Assembly: GCF_031453995.1 (NCBI RefSeq)
Contig: NZ_JAVDPZ010000022.1
Coordinates: 1 to 64,000, forward strand
DNA from: Nitrobacter vulgaris
Lineage (GTDB): Bacteria; Pseudomonadota; Alphaproteobacteria; Rhizobiales; Xanthobacteraceae
Reading direction: 5' to 3'
DNA: 64,000 nucleotides
Shown here: in pieces, positions 53,188 to 62,324 of the stretch
How positions within the stretch are numbered: the stretch's first letter is position 1
Layout: each line of letters opens with the position of its first letter
Made by a program: the position numbers and the translations under genes
The notes under the pieces: generated by a model
What the model was told of the DNA's origin: nothing
The model's database searches: none
The model's input: only the letters and a program-made list of their open reading frames with translations

Positions 53188-53472
53188 TTACCACGACGTC
53201 AAGGATAGCTCCTGCCGCCCAGCTTTCCTTCCAAATCGCAGCGAGGATGTTGTCGCAAACACCTTGGCCGATGTGGATGCTTGATCGAACCTGTGCGCCA
53301 CCGTTGCAAGGAGTTCGGCCATCGAGATCATGTCCCGGACAGCCCCTTCAAAAACGACCGGAATCTGCGCAACGTGATGGCTCTCCATCAACGCTATCGC
53401 TTCGGTTAAATCCGCATCCGGCTCTACGCACTGTTCGCCATCAGCGCCCTGAGACAAATTGAGGGTCTTCAC
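53188..53472 (-). pseudogene. CBS domain protein remnant
   Basis: A 94-codon frame reading EPDADLTEAIALMESHHVAQ, then PVVFEGAVRDMISMAELLATVAHRF, which is the second half of a CBS motif typical of the small CBS proteins of this group. The first CBS half is missing and the C-terminal tail is out of register, so it is a fragment of a gene related to the others in the island. Confidence 0.6.
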
Positions 53473-53590
53473 GAAAGGAGCATTTCTGGTTCATCGTAGC
53501 CGACGGCAAGGCCGCGCTTCGGATCGCGAAGCACCACGCTATCAGCCTTACTTCAGCAGTTCGTCGGAGTTCGCCTGCTCCGGGTCGATT

Positions 53591-53689
53591 TCAGCTCTGG
53601 CCGTGTCGTATGATCTCGACCGGATCCTTCTGAGCCTGACGTTGAAAGCTAAACTTGCGCTGAACCTCGAGGGCATCGACCTTACGCAT
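53591..53689 (-). pseudogene. Phd/YefM-type antitoxin remnant
   Basis: A 32-residue frame MRKVDALEVQRKFS with QAQKDPVEIIRHGQ ends in a stop where Phd/YefM antitoxins continue. The ALE-Q-x-F and PVxIxRHG positions match the N-terminal DNA-binding part of that family, with one residue lost between them. No toxin partner is visible. Confidence 0.45.
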
Positions 53690-53977
53690 GCTCGATCTCC
53701 TCTGCTTTCACGGAGAGATTCCTCTTATCGTATTTGGGAAATCAATCGACTTATACAGAGGCTACGCTTCTCAGCAAGCGACCATCGCTTTGAGCTTTAA
53801 CCTTGCTTGGGATACGCTTGGAATCTTGGTTGTGGGGAAGCGCAACACTCGATCCCTACGAAATGAACCCAACGCTCTTCAAAATGGGGAATCGTCTGTA
53901 TCAATGGTTGCGGCGACTGCCAGTGCTCAATTCATGCGATTGATAGAACAAATCGTTCCGAGATTGGCAGCATGACC

Positions 53978-54027
53978 GTTGCCCTCCGAGGGTGGAGGTC
54001 ACACGTTCGGATCGTGTCGGGCGCACC
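53978..54027 (+). tRNA. 3' half of a tRNA-Arg(CCG) gene, probable integration scar
   Basis: The segment from GTTGCCCTCCGAGGG through GGAGGTCACACG-TTCGGATC-GTGT to CGGGCGCACC reproduces the 3' part of alphaproteobacterial tRNA-Arg(CCG): the anticodon loop CTCCG, variable loop GGAGGTC, T arm and the acceptor strand CGGGCGC. The 5' half (acceptor GCGCCCG and D arm) is absent, and the anticodon stem has changed. It is non-functional as a tRNA. Such 3' halves are left where elements integrate into or excise from tRNA genes. Confidence 0.75.
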
Positions 54028-54361
54028 GCGCGCGATTCGAACTTCTATGTCGAAAGAATTGCGCCGCTGTGGGCGCTAATTCGGCGAGCTAATGTGGCCT
54101 TTGACTCTTCTGGCGCGTAGGAAACATGGACATCGAATACGAAGAAGTCGCGTCATGCTCGCGCTCGTCGTGAGCAGTCACGCCTTTGCGCGTCGTCGGG
54201 CTGGCTCGATAGACGACCGTTGCATGCATTCCCCTTTGGAAGGTGGCGTTGCCGTCAGTCCACCTTTCAAATAAGAGAGACAGCAGGATACCAGGCCCTT
54301 GTAGAATTTAGACTAACTCTAAAATGTAGCTTGAGAACGCCCGCTCGGAAGGTCGCACGCG

Positions 54362-54868
54362 TTGGGATATGCCGATAAACATCTGGGTCTTTATCTCAGC
54401 CACCGTGGCGAGCTTGTCGATTACGCGACAGCGATCGTCGGAGATCGCGGGCGCGGAGAAGATGTCGTTCAAGAAGCTTTTTTTCGTCTCAGATCGTCTT
54501 CGGCCGACCGGCCGCTGGATGAACCTCTCGGTTATGTCCGGCGGATCGTCCGCAATCTTGCGATCGACTGGGTGCGGCGGGTCGCGTCTGAAGGCAAACT
54601 TCTCGCGGGGTCTGTGGCCTGTGAGACGGTCGCTGAAGACTGGCCATCGCAGGAAGATGCGGTCATCAAGCGCGACGAGTTGAAGATCGTCATGGAAGCA
54701 ATGGCGGAATTGCCCGAGAGGACGCGTATCGCCCTGGAGCTGCATCGTTTCGAGGGTCTGAAGCTCAATGACATCGCAGCCCGTCTGGGCATCTCGGTCG
54801 CGCGCGTGCATTCCCTGGTCTATGAGGGTTTGGAGCATTGCCGTAAGCGGCTAGCACGGGAACCGTGA
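54362..54868 (+). CDS. ECF RNA polymerase sigma factor, FecI-like
   Basis: A 168-residue extracytoplasmic-function sigma factor. Region 2 (about 15-75) has YATAIVGDRGRGEDVVQEAFFRL and the -10-reading VRRIVRNLAIDWVRR; region 4 (about 105-165) has ELPERTRIALELHRFEGLKLNDIAARLGISVARVHSLVYEGLEHCRKRL. The start is a TTG at 54362 preceded by GGAAGG nine bases earlier; stops close the frame upstream. With FecR and the receptor downstream it forms a cell-surface signalling system that switches on iron uptake when the siderophore binds. Confidence 0.9.
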   Translation: MGYADKHLGLYLSHRGELVDYATAIVGDRGRGEDVVQEAFFRLRSSSADRPLDEPLGYVRRIVRNLAIDWVRRVASEGKLLAGSVACETVAEDWPSQEDAVIKRDELKIVMEAMAELPERTRIALELHRFEGLKLNDIAARLGISVARVHSLVYEGLEHCRKRLAREP

Positions 54869-54988
54869 CGCGCTTTTCTGCGCTTCCTGAAAATCGGCCG
54901 GTTTCATTCGTTCTACAATTGAGCCGGTCGATCGGGCGATTCGCCCTCCAGGCTGCTCCGGGCACCTTATTTCTTTGGGAGATAGCTG

Positions 54989-55993
54989 ATTAAACCGGAC
55001 GACGACCATAACAACCCAAGCCAACAGGCCCTTCATTGGCTGATCGCCCTTCAGGAAGACCCTGACGATCCGAGCCTCCGGGCAAGCCTTGAGCTATGGC
55101 GTGCGAGCGATCCGGAGAACGCCCGAGCGTGGGTGGAAGCACAGCATCTCTGGGATGTGCTCGGCGAGGCGCGAGCATCGGTCAAAGTGCCAATACAGGC
55201 GACCGCACCAGCGTCAACCCGGCGCTCTCGCCTATCGACGGCCACGGCGCGGCCGACATCGCGCCTCCGGCCCCGCCATCTCGTCATGGCAGCCGCCGGC
55301 CTCGCCGCCGCCTGTGCGGTCGTTGTCCTTCAGCCCGCGATCGATGTATGGCTACGCGCTGATTATAGCACGGGCGTTGCGGAGACGCGAGAAATCCGGC
55401 TGGAGGATGGCAGCATCGCCTTCCTTGGCGCCGACAGCGCGATCGAGGTCGCCTATGACGCGAGCCGCCGCCGCGTGCGGCTCCTGTCCGGTCAGGCTTA
55501 TTTCGAGGTTCAGAAGGACAGCATGCGGCCTTTCCATGTCGAGGCGGGCTCAGTCGATACGGTCGACCTTGGAACCGCGTTCGATGTTCGGCGGAGGCCC
55601 GACGGCGTATCAGTCGCCGTCAACGAGGGCAGCGTAGCCGTGACATCGCCGATCGCCAGCCAGGCTCTCGCAACGCCCCTGGTTGCTGGCGATTGGGTCC
55701 GGGTCGCATGGAGCGGGACAGTCCGACGCGGCAACGATGCGCCCGAGTTGGCCGGCGGTTGGCGTTCGGGGATGCTCGCAGTCAAGGACGAGGCCATCAC
55801 CGATGTCATTGACGAAATCGGACGGCACTACCGTGGCAAGATCATCATCGCAAGCGGTGAGCTTGGCGAGAAACGCGTGACGGGCGTCTATAATCTCAAC
55901 AAGCCCATCGATGCCGTTCATGCCGTCGCGCAGGCGCTTGGGGCACGCGCACGTCAGGTCAGCCCCTGGCTGATCATCGTCTCGGGTTCATGA
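54989..55993 (+). CDS. FecR-type anti-sigma / sigma regulator, unusual start
   Basis: The partner of the sigma factor; inner-membrane protein with an N-terminal DUF4880 sigma-binding domain (ALHWLIALQEDPDDPSLRASL, then ELWRASDPENARAWVEAQHLW), one membrane helix (HLVMAAAGLAAACAVVVLQ, near residue 100), the FecR periplasmic domain (DGSIAFLGADSAIEV, VRLLSGQAYFEV) and a C-terminal secretin/STN-like end. The conserved N-terminal part has no ATG, GTG or TTG: only CTG (54986) or ATT (54989) lie in frame, eight bases after GGGAG, before a stop at 54983. The first ordinary start, at 55133, would cut off the sigma-binding domain. Either a rare start is used or the start codon was lost. Confidence 0.78.
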   Translation: MKPDDDHNNPSQQALHWLIALQEDPDDPSLRASLELWRASDPENARAWVEAQHLWDVLGEARASVKVPIQATAPASTRRSRLSTATARPTSRLRPRHLVMAAAGLAAACAVVVLQPAIDVWLRADYSTGVAETREIRLEDGSIAFLGADSAIEVAYDASRRRVRLLSGQAYFEVQKDSMRPFHVEAGSVDTVDLGTAFDVRRRPDGVSVAVNEGSVAVTSPIASQALATPLVAGDWVRVAWSGTVRRGNDAPELAGGWRSGMLAVKDEAITDVIDEIGRHYRGKIIIASGELGEKRVTGVYNLNKPIDAVHAVAQALGARARQVSPWLIIVSGS

Positions 55994-56136
55994 CGGCGAT
56001 TGTCATTTTACAACACTTCTAATCTGCAATCCGTCGCTTTTCGCTAAAAAAATCCGGCTCGGCTTCGTTCCTTCAGCGAGGGTTTATTTCTGCGCAGCCG
56101 CGCAGCCCCTTGTACTGAGGAATGAAGGGTTAGGGG

Positions 56137-58611
56137 ATGCAAGCGGAAATGAAGGCGCGGAAGGCGGGTGGACTCGGAAGTAAGGCTTTCGCGGCGCTGC
56201 TGATGAGCACCGCACCTGGATCGATAAACGTCGTGACATTAAATGCTGCGCAAGCGCAGACAGCGCAATCCGGTCACGCAACTCAGGAACGGGCATTCGC
56301 AATCCGGCCGCAGCCCCTTCCAGGTGCCCTCACGGTGTTCGGTCAGCAGACCGGTCTACAAGTCTCCGTCGATGCTGCGGCGGTGAGAAGTCTGACGTCG
56401 CCCGGTGCGACAGGCACCCTGACGCCCGCCACTGCTCTGACACACCTGTTGGCCGGAACCGGCCTTTCCTATCGGTTCACTGGAGCTTCCACCGTCGTGA
56501 TCGGCACGCCCGGTGCACAAACCACGGGCGGCGCAGTGCCGGCCGGCGCAATCACGCTCGACACCATCGATGTGCAGGGTGGGAATCCTAATTCGACGAT
56601 GACGCCGATGCCAGCTTATGCGGGTGGGCAGGTCGCAACAGGAGGCCAGCTCGGTATTCTCGGCAATCGCAGTGTGATGAATTCGCCATTCAACATCACA
56701 AGCTACACGGACAAGTTCATCCGGGACCAACAGGCGGCAACGGGTGCAGACGCATTGATCCTTGATCCTTCTGTGCGGAGTACCGCCCCAACAGGCGGTA
56801 CAGTCAGTTCATTCAATGTTCGTGGCCTCCCAGTCAACGAAGGCAACAATGGTGAGTTCGCCTTTGGAGGGCTTTACGGTATAGCGCCGAGCTACCGCAT
56901 CTTTACGGATTACGCCGAGCGTATCGAGGTGCTCAAGGGGCCTTCGGCTGCGCTCTCTGGCATCGCACCCAACGGTGGTGTCGGCGGCGTCATCAATATT
57001 GTGCCTAAGCGCGCGGGAGACGACTTGACTCGTCTCACTATGAGTTACGGTTCGGTCGCGAGACTCGGCGGTTACTTGGACGTCGCGAGGCGCTACGGCG
57101 GTAACCGGGAATGGGGCGTGCGGGCCAACGGCAGCATGCGTGGCGGCGACACACCCATTGACCACCAGTCTGAAACGACGGCCGTTGGGTCACTCGCCCT
57201 AGACTATCAGGGCGAGCGGTACAGGACTTGGCTCTACCTCCTCGCGCAAAATGATCGATTTACCGCTCCGTCCCGTCCCTTCCGTATGGCTGCCGGCGTG
57301 CCGGTACCAACGGCACCAGACGGTCGGTTGAATGTGATCCAACCTTGGGAATGGTCGCGCATCACCGATCAATCTGTCCTATGGCGGAACGAATACGATG
57401 TCAGCGATCAGGTTACGGTGTTCGCTGACGTCGGCGGGTCGCGGTCGACGGTCAATCGTTTCTTCGCGAATGCACCTCTGCATACCATTCTCAATCAGCA
57501 AGGCGACACGACCGCGGCGCCCCAGTTCTTCGGGCTTAACATCGAACGGTACACATATGATGGCGGTTTCCGCGCCCGTTTTGATACCGGAGTCGTTCAC
57601 CATGCTATCGTTTTCCAGGCGTCGGTTTATCATGACGCGCTGTACCGGCGGCTCACCAATGGCAGCTTGCTCGCATCGAACATTTATAACCCGACGGTAA
57701 CACCAACTCAGTTCGCAAACGATATCCCCGGGCGTCCTCGGCTCTCGGACAGTCAACTCACGGGACTCTCGATTGCTGACACCTTGTCGATGCTTGATGA
57801 GCATGTGCTGTTGACATTGGGTGTCCGGCGTCAAGGTGTCGAGGCGAACAACTATCTTTCTAATGTCGGAACTCCGGTGAACTCCTACGATAAGAGCGCA
57901 GTCACTCCCGTGGTCGGCTTCGTTGTCCGTCCCCGGGACGACGTCTCTCTGTACGCGAATTACGTCGAAGGGCTGAGCCGAGGTGATATAGCACCGGAGA
58001 ATGCGTCCAATTTTGGCGAAGTACTCGCGCCCTATATCGCCAAGCAGGTCGAGGCTGGTGTCAAGGTTGACTTCGGCAGAATCGCCACCACTTTCAGCGC
58101 CTTTCAGATATCGAAGCCGAGCGGTGAGATGTCCGCTGGGCGCTTGGCGCAGACTGCCGAACAGCAGGTTCGCGGGCTCGAGTTCAATGTCTACGGCGAA
58201 CTGATGCCCGATGTACGTGTACTTGGAGGCGTGTCGCTGCTAGATGGCACCCTGACGAAGAGTGCGGTCGCGGCAAATGTGGGCAACACACCAATCGGCG
58301 TTCCAAATATACAGGCCAATATTGGGGCCGAATGGGATTTGCCCTGGATGCGAGGACTCACCTTGAATGGGACGGTCATCTACACCGGCAAGCAGTTCAT
58401 CGATACAGCGAACACACAGCCGATCCCGGATTGGACGCGACTTGATCTCGGCGCTCGCTACACGACGGCGATCTACGGCAGAAGGACAATTTTCCGCGCA
58501 AACGTTCAGAATGTGACAGGCACAAATTACTGGTCCAGCGTGGCCTCGTTCGGAACGTTCTTCTTGGGAGCCCCGCGCACGTATCTCCTGTCGATGTCCG
58601 TGGATCTGTAG
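56137..58611 (+). CDS. TonB-dependent siderophore receptor with STN signalling domain
   Basis: An 824-residue outer-membrane receptor of the FpvA/FhuE class. A signal sequence is followed by the secretin/TonB N-terminal (STN) domain (about 50-115, FAIRPQPLPGALTVFGQQTGLQVSVD), a TonB box-like DTIDVQ near 145, the plug (NSPFNITSYTDKFIRDQQA, GGTVSSFNVRGLP, ERIEVLKGPSAALSG), and a beta barrel ending LLSMSVDL with a hydrophobic C-terminal residue. The STN domain is the part that signals to FecR. Substrate is probably a ferric siderophore of hydroxamate or pyoverdine kind; it cannot be fixed from sequence. Confidence 0.94.
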   Translation: MQAEMKARKAGGLGSKAFAALLMSTAPGSINVVTLNAAQAQTAQSGHATQERAFAIRPQPLPGALTVFGQQTGLQVSVDAAAVRSLTSPGATGTLTPATALTHLLAGTGLSYRFTGASTVVIGTPGAQTTGGAVPAGAITLDTIDVQGGNPNSTMTPMPAYAGGQVATGGQLGILGNRSVMNSPFNITSYTDKFIRDQQAATGADALILDPSVRSTAPTGGTVSSFNVRGLPVNEGNNGEFAFGGLYGIAPSYRIFTDYAERIEVLKGPSAALSGIAPNGGVGGVINIVPKRAGDDLTRLTMSYGSVARLGGYLDVARRYGGNREWGVRANGSMRGGDTPIDHQSETTAVGSLALDYQGERYRTWLYLLAQNDRFTAPSRPFRMAAGVPVPTAPDGRLNVIQPWEWSRITDQSVLWRNEYDVSDQVTVFADVGGSRSTVNRFFANAPLHTILNQQGDTTAAPQFFGLNIERYTYDGGFRARFDTGVVHHAIVFQASVYHDALYRRLTNGSLLASNIYNPTVTPTQFANDIPGRPRLSDSQLTGLSIADTLSMLDEHVLLTLGVRRQGVEANNYLSNVGTPVNSYDKSAVTPVVGFVVRPRDDVSLYANYVEGLSRGDIAPENASNFGEVLAPYIAKQVEAGVKVDFGRIATTFSAFQISKPSGEMSAGRLAQTAEQQVRGLEFNVYGELMPDVRVLGGVSLLDGTLTKSAVAANVGNTPIGVPNIQANIGAEWDLPWMRGLTLNGTVIYTGKQFIDTANTQPIPDWTRLDLGARYTTAIYGRRTIFRANVQNVTGTNYWSSVASFGTFFLGAPRTYLLSMSVDL

Positions 58612-58715
58612 ATGCCTATAGGGAGTCGCTCCATGCATACTTGTGAACGTTCGGTCAATAGAGCGAACAGTTGGTGTGCCTGTGAGGTCCGGACGCTGAC
58701 CGGCGCCTTCAAGAA

Positions 58716-59909
58716 TTGACCACCGTCTTGTCTGTGCGATCGGTATTCAAAGATTATTCTCCGGCGCGCGTGCGGCGAGGCTTCTTGTGGGCTCACCGAT
58801 GGCTCGGGCTAGTATGCGGCATTGTTGTGGTGCTGATGGGGCTTACAGGAAGCTTCAACGTCTTTTATCGGGAGATCGATGCTGCGCTGAATCCAGCGCT
58901 TTTTATACCGGCTGATGCGGAACACTCGATTAATTTGACCGAGGTGGTGCGGATGGCGGCGGCAGCTGATCCCGCGCCGATCTTCGCGATCGTGGCTCCC
59001 GATAAGGTTTGGCCCGTCTGGGTTGTGATGCATACCCACGAAGGTCCGAAAGATAGCTTCAAAAATCTTTGGACCACCATGATCGATCCTTCGAACGGAA
59101 AGGTGCTCGGCCAGCGCGACTACACGAACGCGCCCGCGTTCATGATCTATCGCCTGCACTACACGCTGCTGCTCTACGAATGGGGGGGCAAACAGTTGGT
59201 GGGCGTGGTCGGGTTCGTGCTGCTTGGATTGGCGCTGTCGGGCCTATATTCATGGTGGCCGAAGCAGGGACGGTTCTGGCGATCGGTATCGATACGCCGA
59301 GGTGTTTCGCCCCTTCGATTTTTTGTCGATCTTCATAACACGGCGGGTTTTTGGGCATTGATCGTGCTCCTCGCGATTTCTATCACGGGAATCGGTATTG
59401 TTTTCCCCGGTATGGTCCGCCCTGTCGTTGGTCTCCTGTCAAAGGCAACACCTGATCCCTCGCCTCGCATTGAGACTCCGCCGCCAAAGGGAACGCCGCA
59501 ACTTCCGCCTGATGAGATCATGCGGATCGCGCAGGCAACCAAGCCGACCTTGTCGATCACCGTGCTAAACCCGCCGACCGAGACTAGCAACGCATGGCGC
59601 GTACGATTCCGCCCAGATGACGCTGATCCCGCTTTACGTTCACGAGGCGCGATCTGGCTCGACCCGTGGAGCGGCGCCGTGGTACAAGATCGGACCTCGG
59701 ATACCATGTCGGCGGGTGATCGCTACATGACAGAACAGCTCTGGATTCATAACGGCTCGACGTTGGGGCTCTTCGGCCGCCTGCTCGTGCTCACTGCTGG
59801 CTTCGCGCCCCTCGCGCTGTTTATCAGTGGTGGGATCATGTGGTTCAAAAAACGTTCTACGAAATCAAGACCTGCCAAAGTGCTGCGCGCTGGAAGTAGC
59901 ACTACCTGA
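58716..59909 (+). CDS. PepSY-associated membrane protein (PiuB/siderophore reductase-like)
   Basis: A 397-residue inner-membrane protein with four transmembrane helices: GFLWAHRWLGLVCGIVVVLMGLTGSF at about 22-48, a helix near 168-185, one near 210-235 and one near 360-380. PepSY-type domains lie between. The conserved HRWLGL, LHYTLL and FFVDLHNTAG histidines may bind heme. Relatives reduce iron released from siderophores or assist its uptake in FecIR operons. The start is a TTG at 58716; a GTG at 58734 is an alternative. Confidence 0.85.
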   Translation: MTTVLSVRSVFKDYSPARVRRGFLWAHRWLGLVCGIVVVLMGLTGSFNVFYREIDAALNPALFIPADAEHSINLTEVVRMAAAADPAPIFAIVAPDKVWPVWVVMHTHEGPKDSFKNLWTTMIDPSNGKVLGQRDYTNAPAFMIYRLHYTLLLYEWGGKQLVGVVGFVLLGLALSGLYSWWPKQGRFWRSVSIRRGVSPLRFFVDLHNTAGFWALIVLLAISITGIGIVFPGMVRPVVGLLSKATPDPSPRIETPPPKGTPQLPPDEIMRIAQATKPTLSITVLNPPTETSNAWRVRFRPDDADPALRSRGAIWLDPWSGAVVQDRTSDTMSAGDRYMTEQLWIHNGSTLGLFGRLLVLTAGFAPLALFISGGIMWFKKRSTKSRPAKVLRAGSSTT

Positions 59910-60029
59910 TCTGTAAGGTCTCAACTGGTGCAGGTCTGTTGCTTGAGAAGCAAACGGGGGCAGCAGTGTGTTTCGGCGCGAAATAAAGCTTTGGCGCAGT
60001 TTTGGTGCAGCTTATTCATTCAGCACCTG

Positions 60030-60250
60030 TCAGTCCGGCTTGAAGCAATCGATTTTGCCGCGGCCGTTCATCTGCCGTCTGACAAACTTGAGGCGCATGA
60101 TCTGACTCTCGGCCTGTCCGTTGGACCAAGGCGAGGTGATTGTCGCCCGAACCGCCGCTTCATCCTTCGTGACGCCATTGGCGAAAAAGGTAAAGAGATT
60201 AGCACGGCCACGCTCGATCCATGGATCGCTGCGAGCTTGATGGTTGCGAG
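60030..60250 (-). pseudogene. ISL3-family transposase C-terminal remnant
   Basis: The minus strand reads FANGVTKDEAAVRATITSPW, then SNGQAESQIMRLKFVRRQMN and GRGKID before a stop. This is the conserved C-terminal end of ISL3-type transposases (PWSNGQ-E-Q-xRLKxxKRQMYGR). The N-terminal three quarters are not recognisable next to it. It lies between the iron-uptake operon and the Dyp peroxidase gene. Confidence 0.8.
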
Positions 60251-60999
60251 GAAGTTATCCTACCGCACGACCATCGAGGCATGAGATCGCCACCATGTTG
60301 GCGTTTGGCCACGATCGCCTCGATGTTTGTCGCGAAACGCTCACCTTCCCTAAGGACCTCCGCACGCCGTGGAAAAGACGTAGGCGGCATTGACCAAGGC
60401 GGTATGGCCAGGCTGCATTAAGGTGCCCCGCCATGCTTTCGATCTGGCTTAGTGCAAACTGCTGCAGGCTCTCTTTGAACCATCCTTGCATGCCGATTGG
60501 CACGTTGCCCTCGACTGTGGAGTGGCCGAAGATCGGCTGAAATCGTCTCAACCCATATTTGTTGAAGTACTGGTTGACGAGCCTCGGGTCACCACGGAGC
60601 AGCTCTGAAATCGACAGGGAATTCCGAAGCCGGAACTGGATACCATACCTCAGTTCAACACTGATGGCGCGGGCAGCGTCCTTTATCTTGTCGGACTTCC
60701 TTGTCCTTCCAATGACTTCCGAGATGCTTCGTAAAATCCCTCGTCCAGGGCTTAGGTGTCCCCTTCGATCGCTTTGTCGAATAATTGGTCTTCGGCTTCG
60801 GCATCAAAGGAAGCAGGTAAATGCGATTGTCTATTGTCGGGCGCGCCCGTTGATCGAGCAACTGCCAAGCGTTTGTCGAGCTGGTTTTTCACAAGCATCG
60901 AGTTTGGCCCGGTCGAAGAGCATATTGACATTCCTCGTCTATTGAGGACACGACGGATAAGACGTAGCGGTTGCAAGTATATCGAATCCGGGGTCGTGT
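60251..60999. other. Degenerate region upstream of the Dyp peroxidase gene
   Basis: About 750 bases in which protein-like fragments appear on the minus strand in shifting frames (for example RRFQPIFGHSTVEGNVPIGM and QLDKRLAVARSTGAPDN). None is intact or assignable. It is probably one or more dead genes brought in with the ISL3 element. The Dyp promoter must lie in the last 100 bases. Confidence 0.4.
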
Positions 61000-61971
61000 A
61001 TGACTATGGAAAGCCAGGCTGTAGCATCGAAGCTTTCGCGTGCGGCGATCTTCCTCGTCGCGACGCTGAACGATGGCGAGACCAACCTAAATTCCGTTCG
61101 CGCCATGTGCGGCGATCTGGCTGGTTTCGTGCGCGCGGTCGGCTTTCGCGATCTCGACGGTGGGCTTTCCTGCATCATGGGTTTCGGCTCAGACGCGTGG
61201 GGCCGATTGTTTGGCGATCCGCAACCGAAGGAACTGCATCCATTTCGTGAAATTCGTGGCCGTCATCATGCGATGGCAACACCCGGAGATCTCCTGTTTC
61301 ACATCCGCGCGCGGAGCATGGACCTGTGCTTCGAACTTGCGATGCAGATCATGACTCGGCTCGGCGGCGCGGTCACCATCGTCGACGAGACGCACGGCTT
61401 CAAATTCTTCGACCAGCGCGACATGATCGGTTTCGTCGACGGCACCGAGAATCCGGTCGGGCCGGAGAGCGTCAACGCAGTGCTGATCGGCGACGAGGAC
61501 CCCGCCTTCGCCGGCGGCAGCTACGTCATTGTCCAGAAATATCTTCACGATCTCAAACGCTGGAACGATCTGCCGATCGAGCGGCAGGAAGCGATCATCG
61601 GCCGCAAAAAACTCTCCGATATAGAACTGGAGGATGCGGTCAAACCCTCTTGCGCGCACAACGCCCTCACCTCGATCACCGACCAGGACGGAAAGGAACT
61701 CAAGATCCTGCGGGACAACATGCCGTTCGGCGAGATCGGAAAGGGTGCGTTCGGCACCTACTTCATCGGCTATACACGATCACCATCGCGGATCGAGCGG
61801 ATGCTCCAGAATATGTTCGTGGGCGATCCACCCGGCAACTACGACCGACTGCTCGATTTCAGCCGCGCAACGACAGGAAGCCTGTTCTTCGTTCCGCCCG
61901 CGACATTCCTCGGTAGTGCCGGCCCGGCTGCACTGAGCTCTGCAGCGCCCACTTCGCCATCCACTAAATAG
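61000..61971 (+). CDS. Dyp-type heme peroxidase
   Basis: A 323-residue dye-decolourising peroxidase of the class B kind. It shows the catalytic GXXDG motif as GFVDGTENPVGP near residue 147, and the proximal heme His in DAVKPSCAHNALTSI near 225 (usually DDVKPANSHVALT, so KPSCAH is a variant). The distal Arg is expected near the RDNMPFGE segment, and the C-terminal GTYFIGYTRSPSRIERML block is intact. There is no signal peptide; such enzymes are often cytoplasmic or packed in encapsulins, but no encapsulin gene is in the window. The ATG at 61000 or 61006 could be used. Confidence 0.9.
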   Translation: MTMESQAVASKLSRAAIFLVATLNDGETNLNSVRAMCGDLAGFVRAVGFRDLDGGLSCIMGFGSDAWGRLFGDPQPKELHPFREIRGRHHAMATPGDLLFHIRARSMDLCFELAMQIMTRLGGAVTIVDETHGFKFFDQRDMIGFVDGTENPVGPESVNAVLIGDEDPAFAGGSYVIVQKYLHDLKRWNDLPIERQEAIIGRKKLSDIELEDAVKPSCAHNALTSITDQDGKELKILRDNMPFGEIGKGAFGTYFIGYTRSPSRIERMLQNMFVGDPPGNYDRLLDFSRATTGSLFFVPPATFLGSAGPAALSSAAPTSPSTK

Positions 61972-62324
61972 AGGCTATTCTTCCACGGTCGGCAAGATTC
62001 ATGCTCGGCACGCAAGCCGGTCAACCCAGCCTCAATGAAAGGGGTAGACTGTCAAACGGCGCAGCGCACCGAGCTAGGCTTGCTGCATTTTCAAAGTGAG
62101 ACAATTCGATCGGTAACAGTTCGGCCGCACCTTGAAAGCGAGGTGCGGAGGTGCGGAAGAAGTTCACTGACTCCGCATGCGCACCCCTACATAGGGCGCG
62201 GAAGGTGTGGCGGCGATCAGGCGGGGCCGACGCTACTTAGGCAACGCTGTGGCCCGCAATGACAGAAAAGCTGCGGTGGCCGCTCTTACCATAGGGCGCA
62301 TTGGTTCTTGCTATGATATGCGGG
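61972..62324. other. Intergenic region between convergent genes
   Basis: The 353 bases after the Dyp peroxidase gene hold no recognised gene, repeat or terminator. The stretch is between convergent genes. Confidence 0.4.

Larger units (their letters stand above)
52725..53977. other. Decayed accessory region before the tRNA scar
   Basis: More than 1.2 kb without an intact gene. It holds at least two gene remnants on the minus strand, described separately: a CBS fragment at 53188 and a Phd-antitoxin-like fragment at 53591. Several short frames without recognisable content fill the rest. The pattern fits a degraded end of an island. Confidence 0.5.

Noticed and set aside
54092..54274. Possible small gene right of the tRNA scar
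   Set aside because: No ribosome site, no recognisable domain, and the composition looks random.
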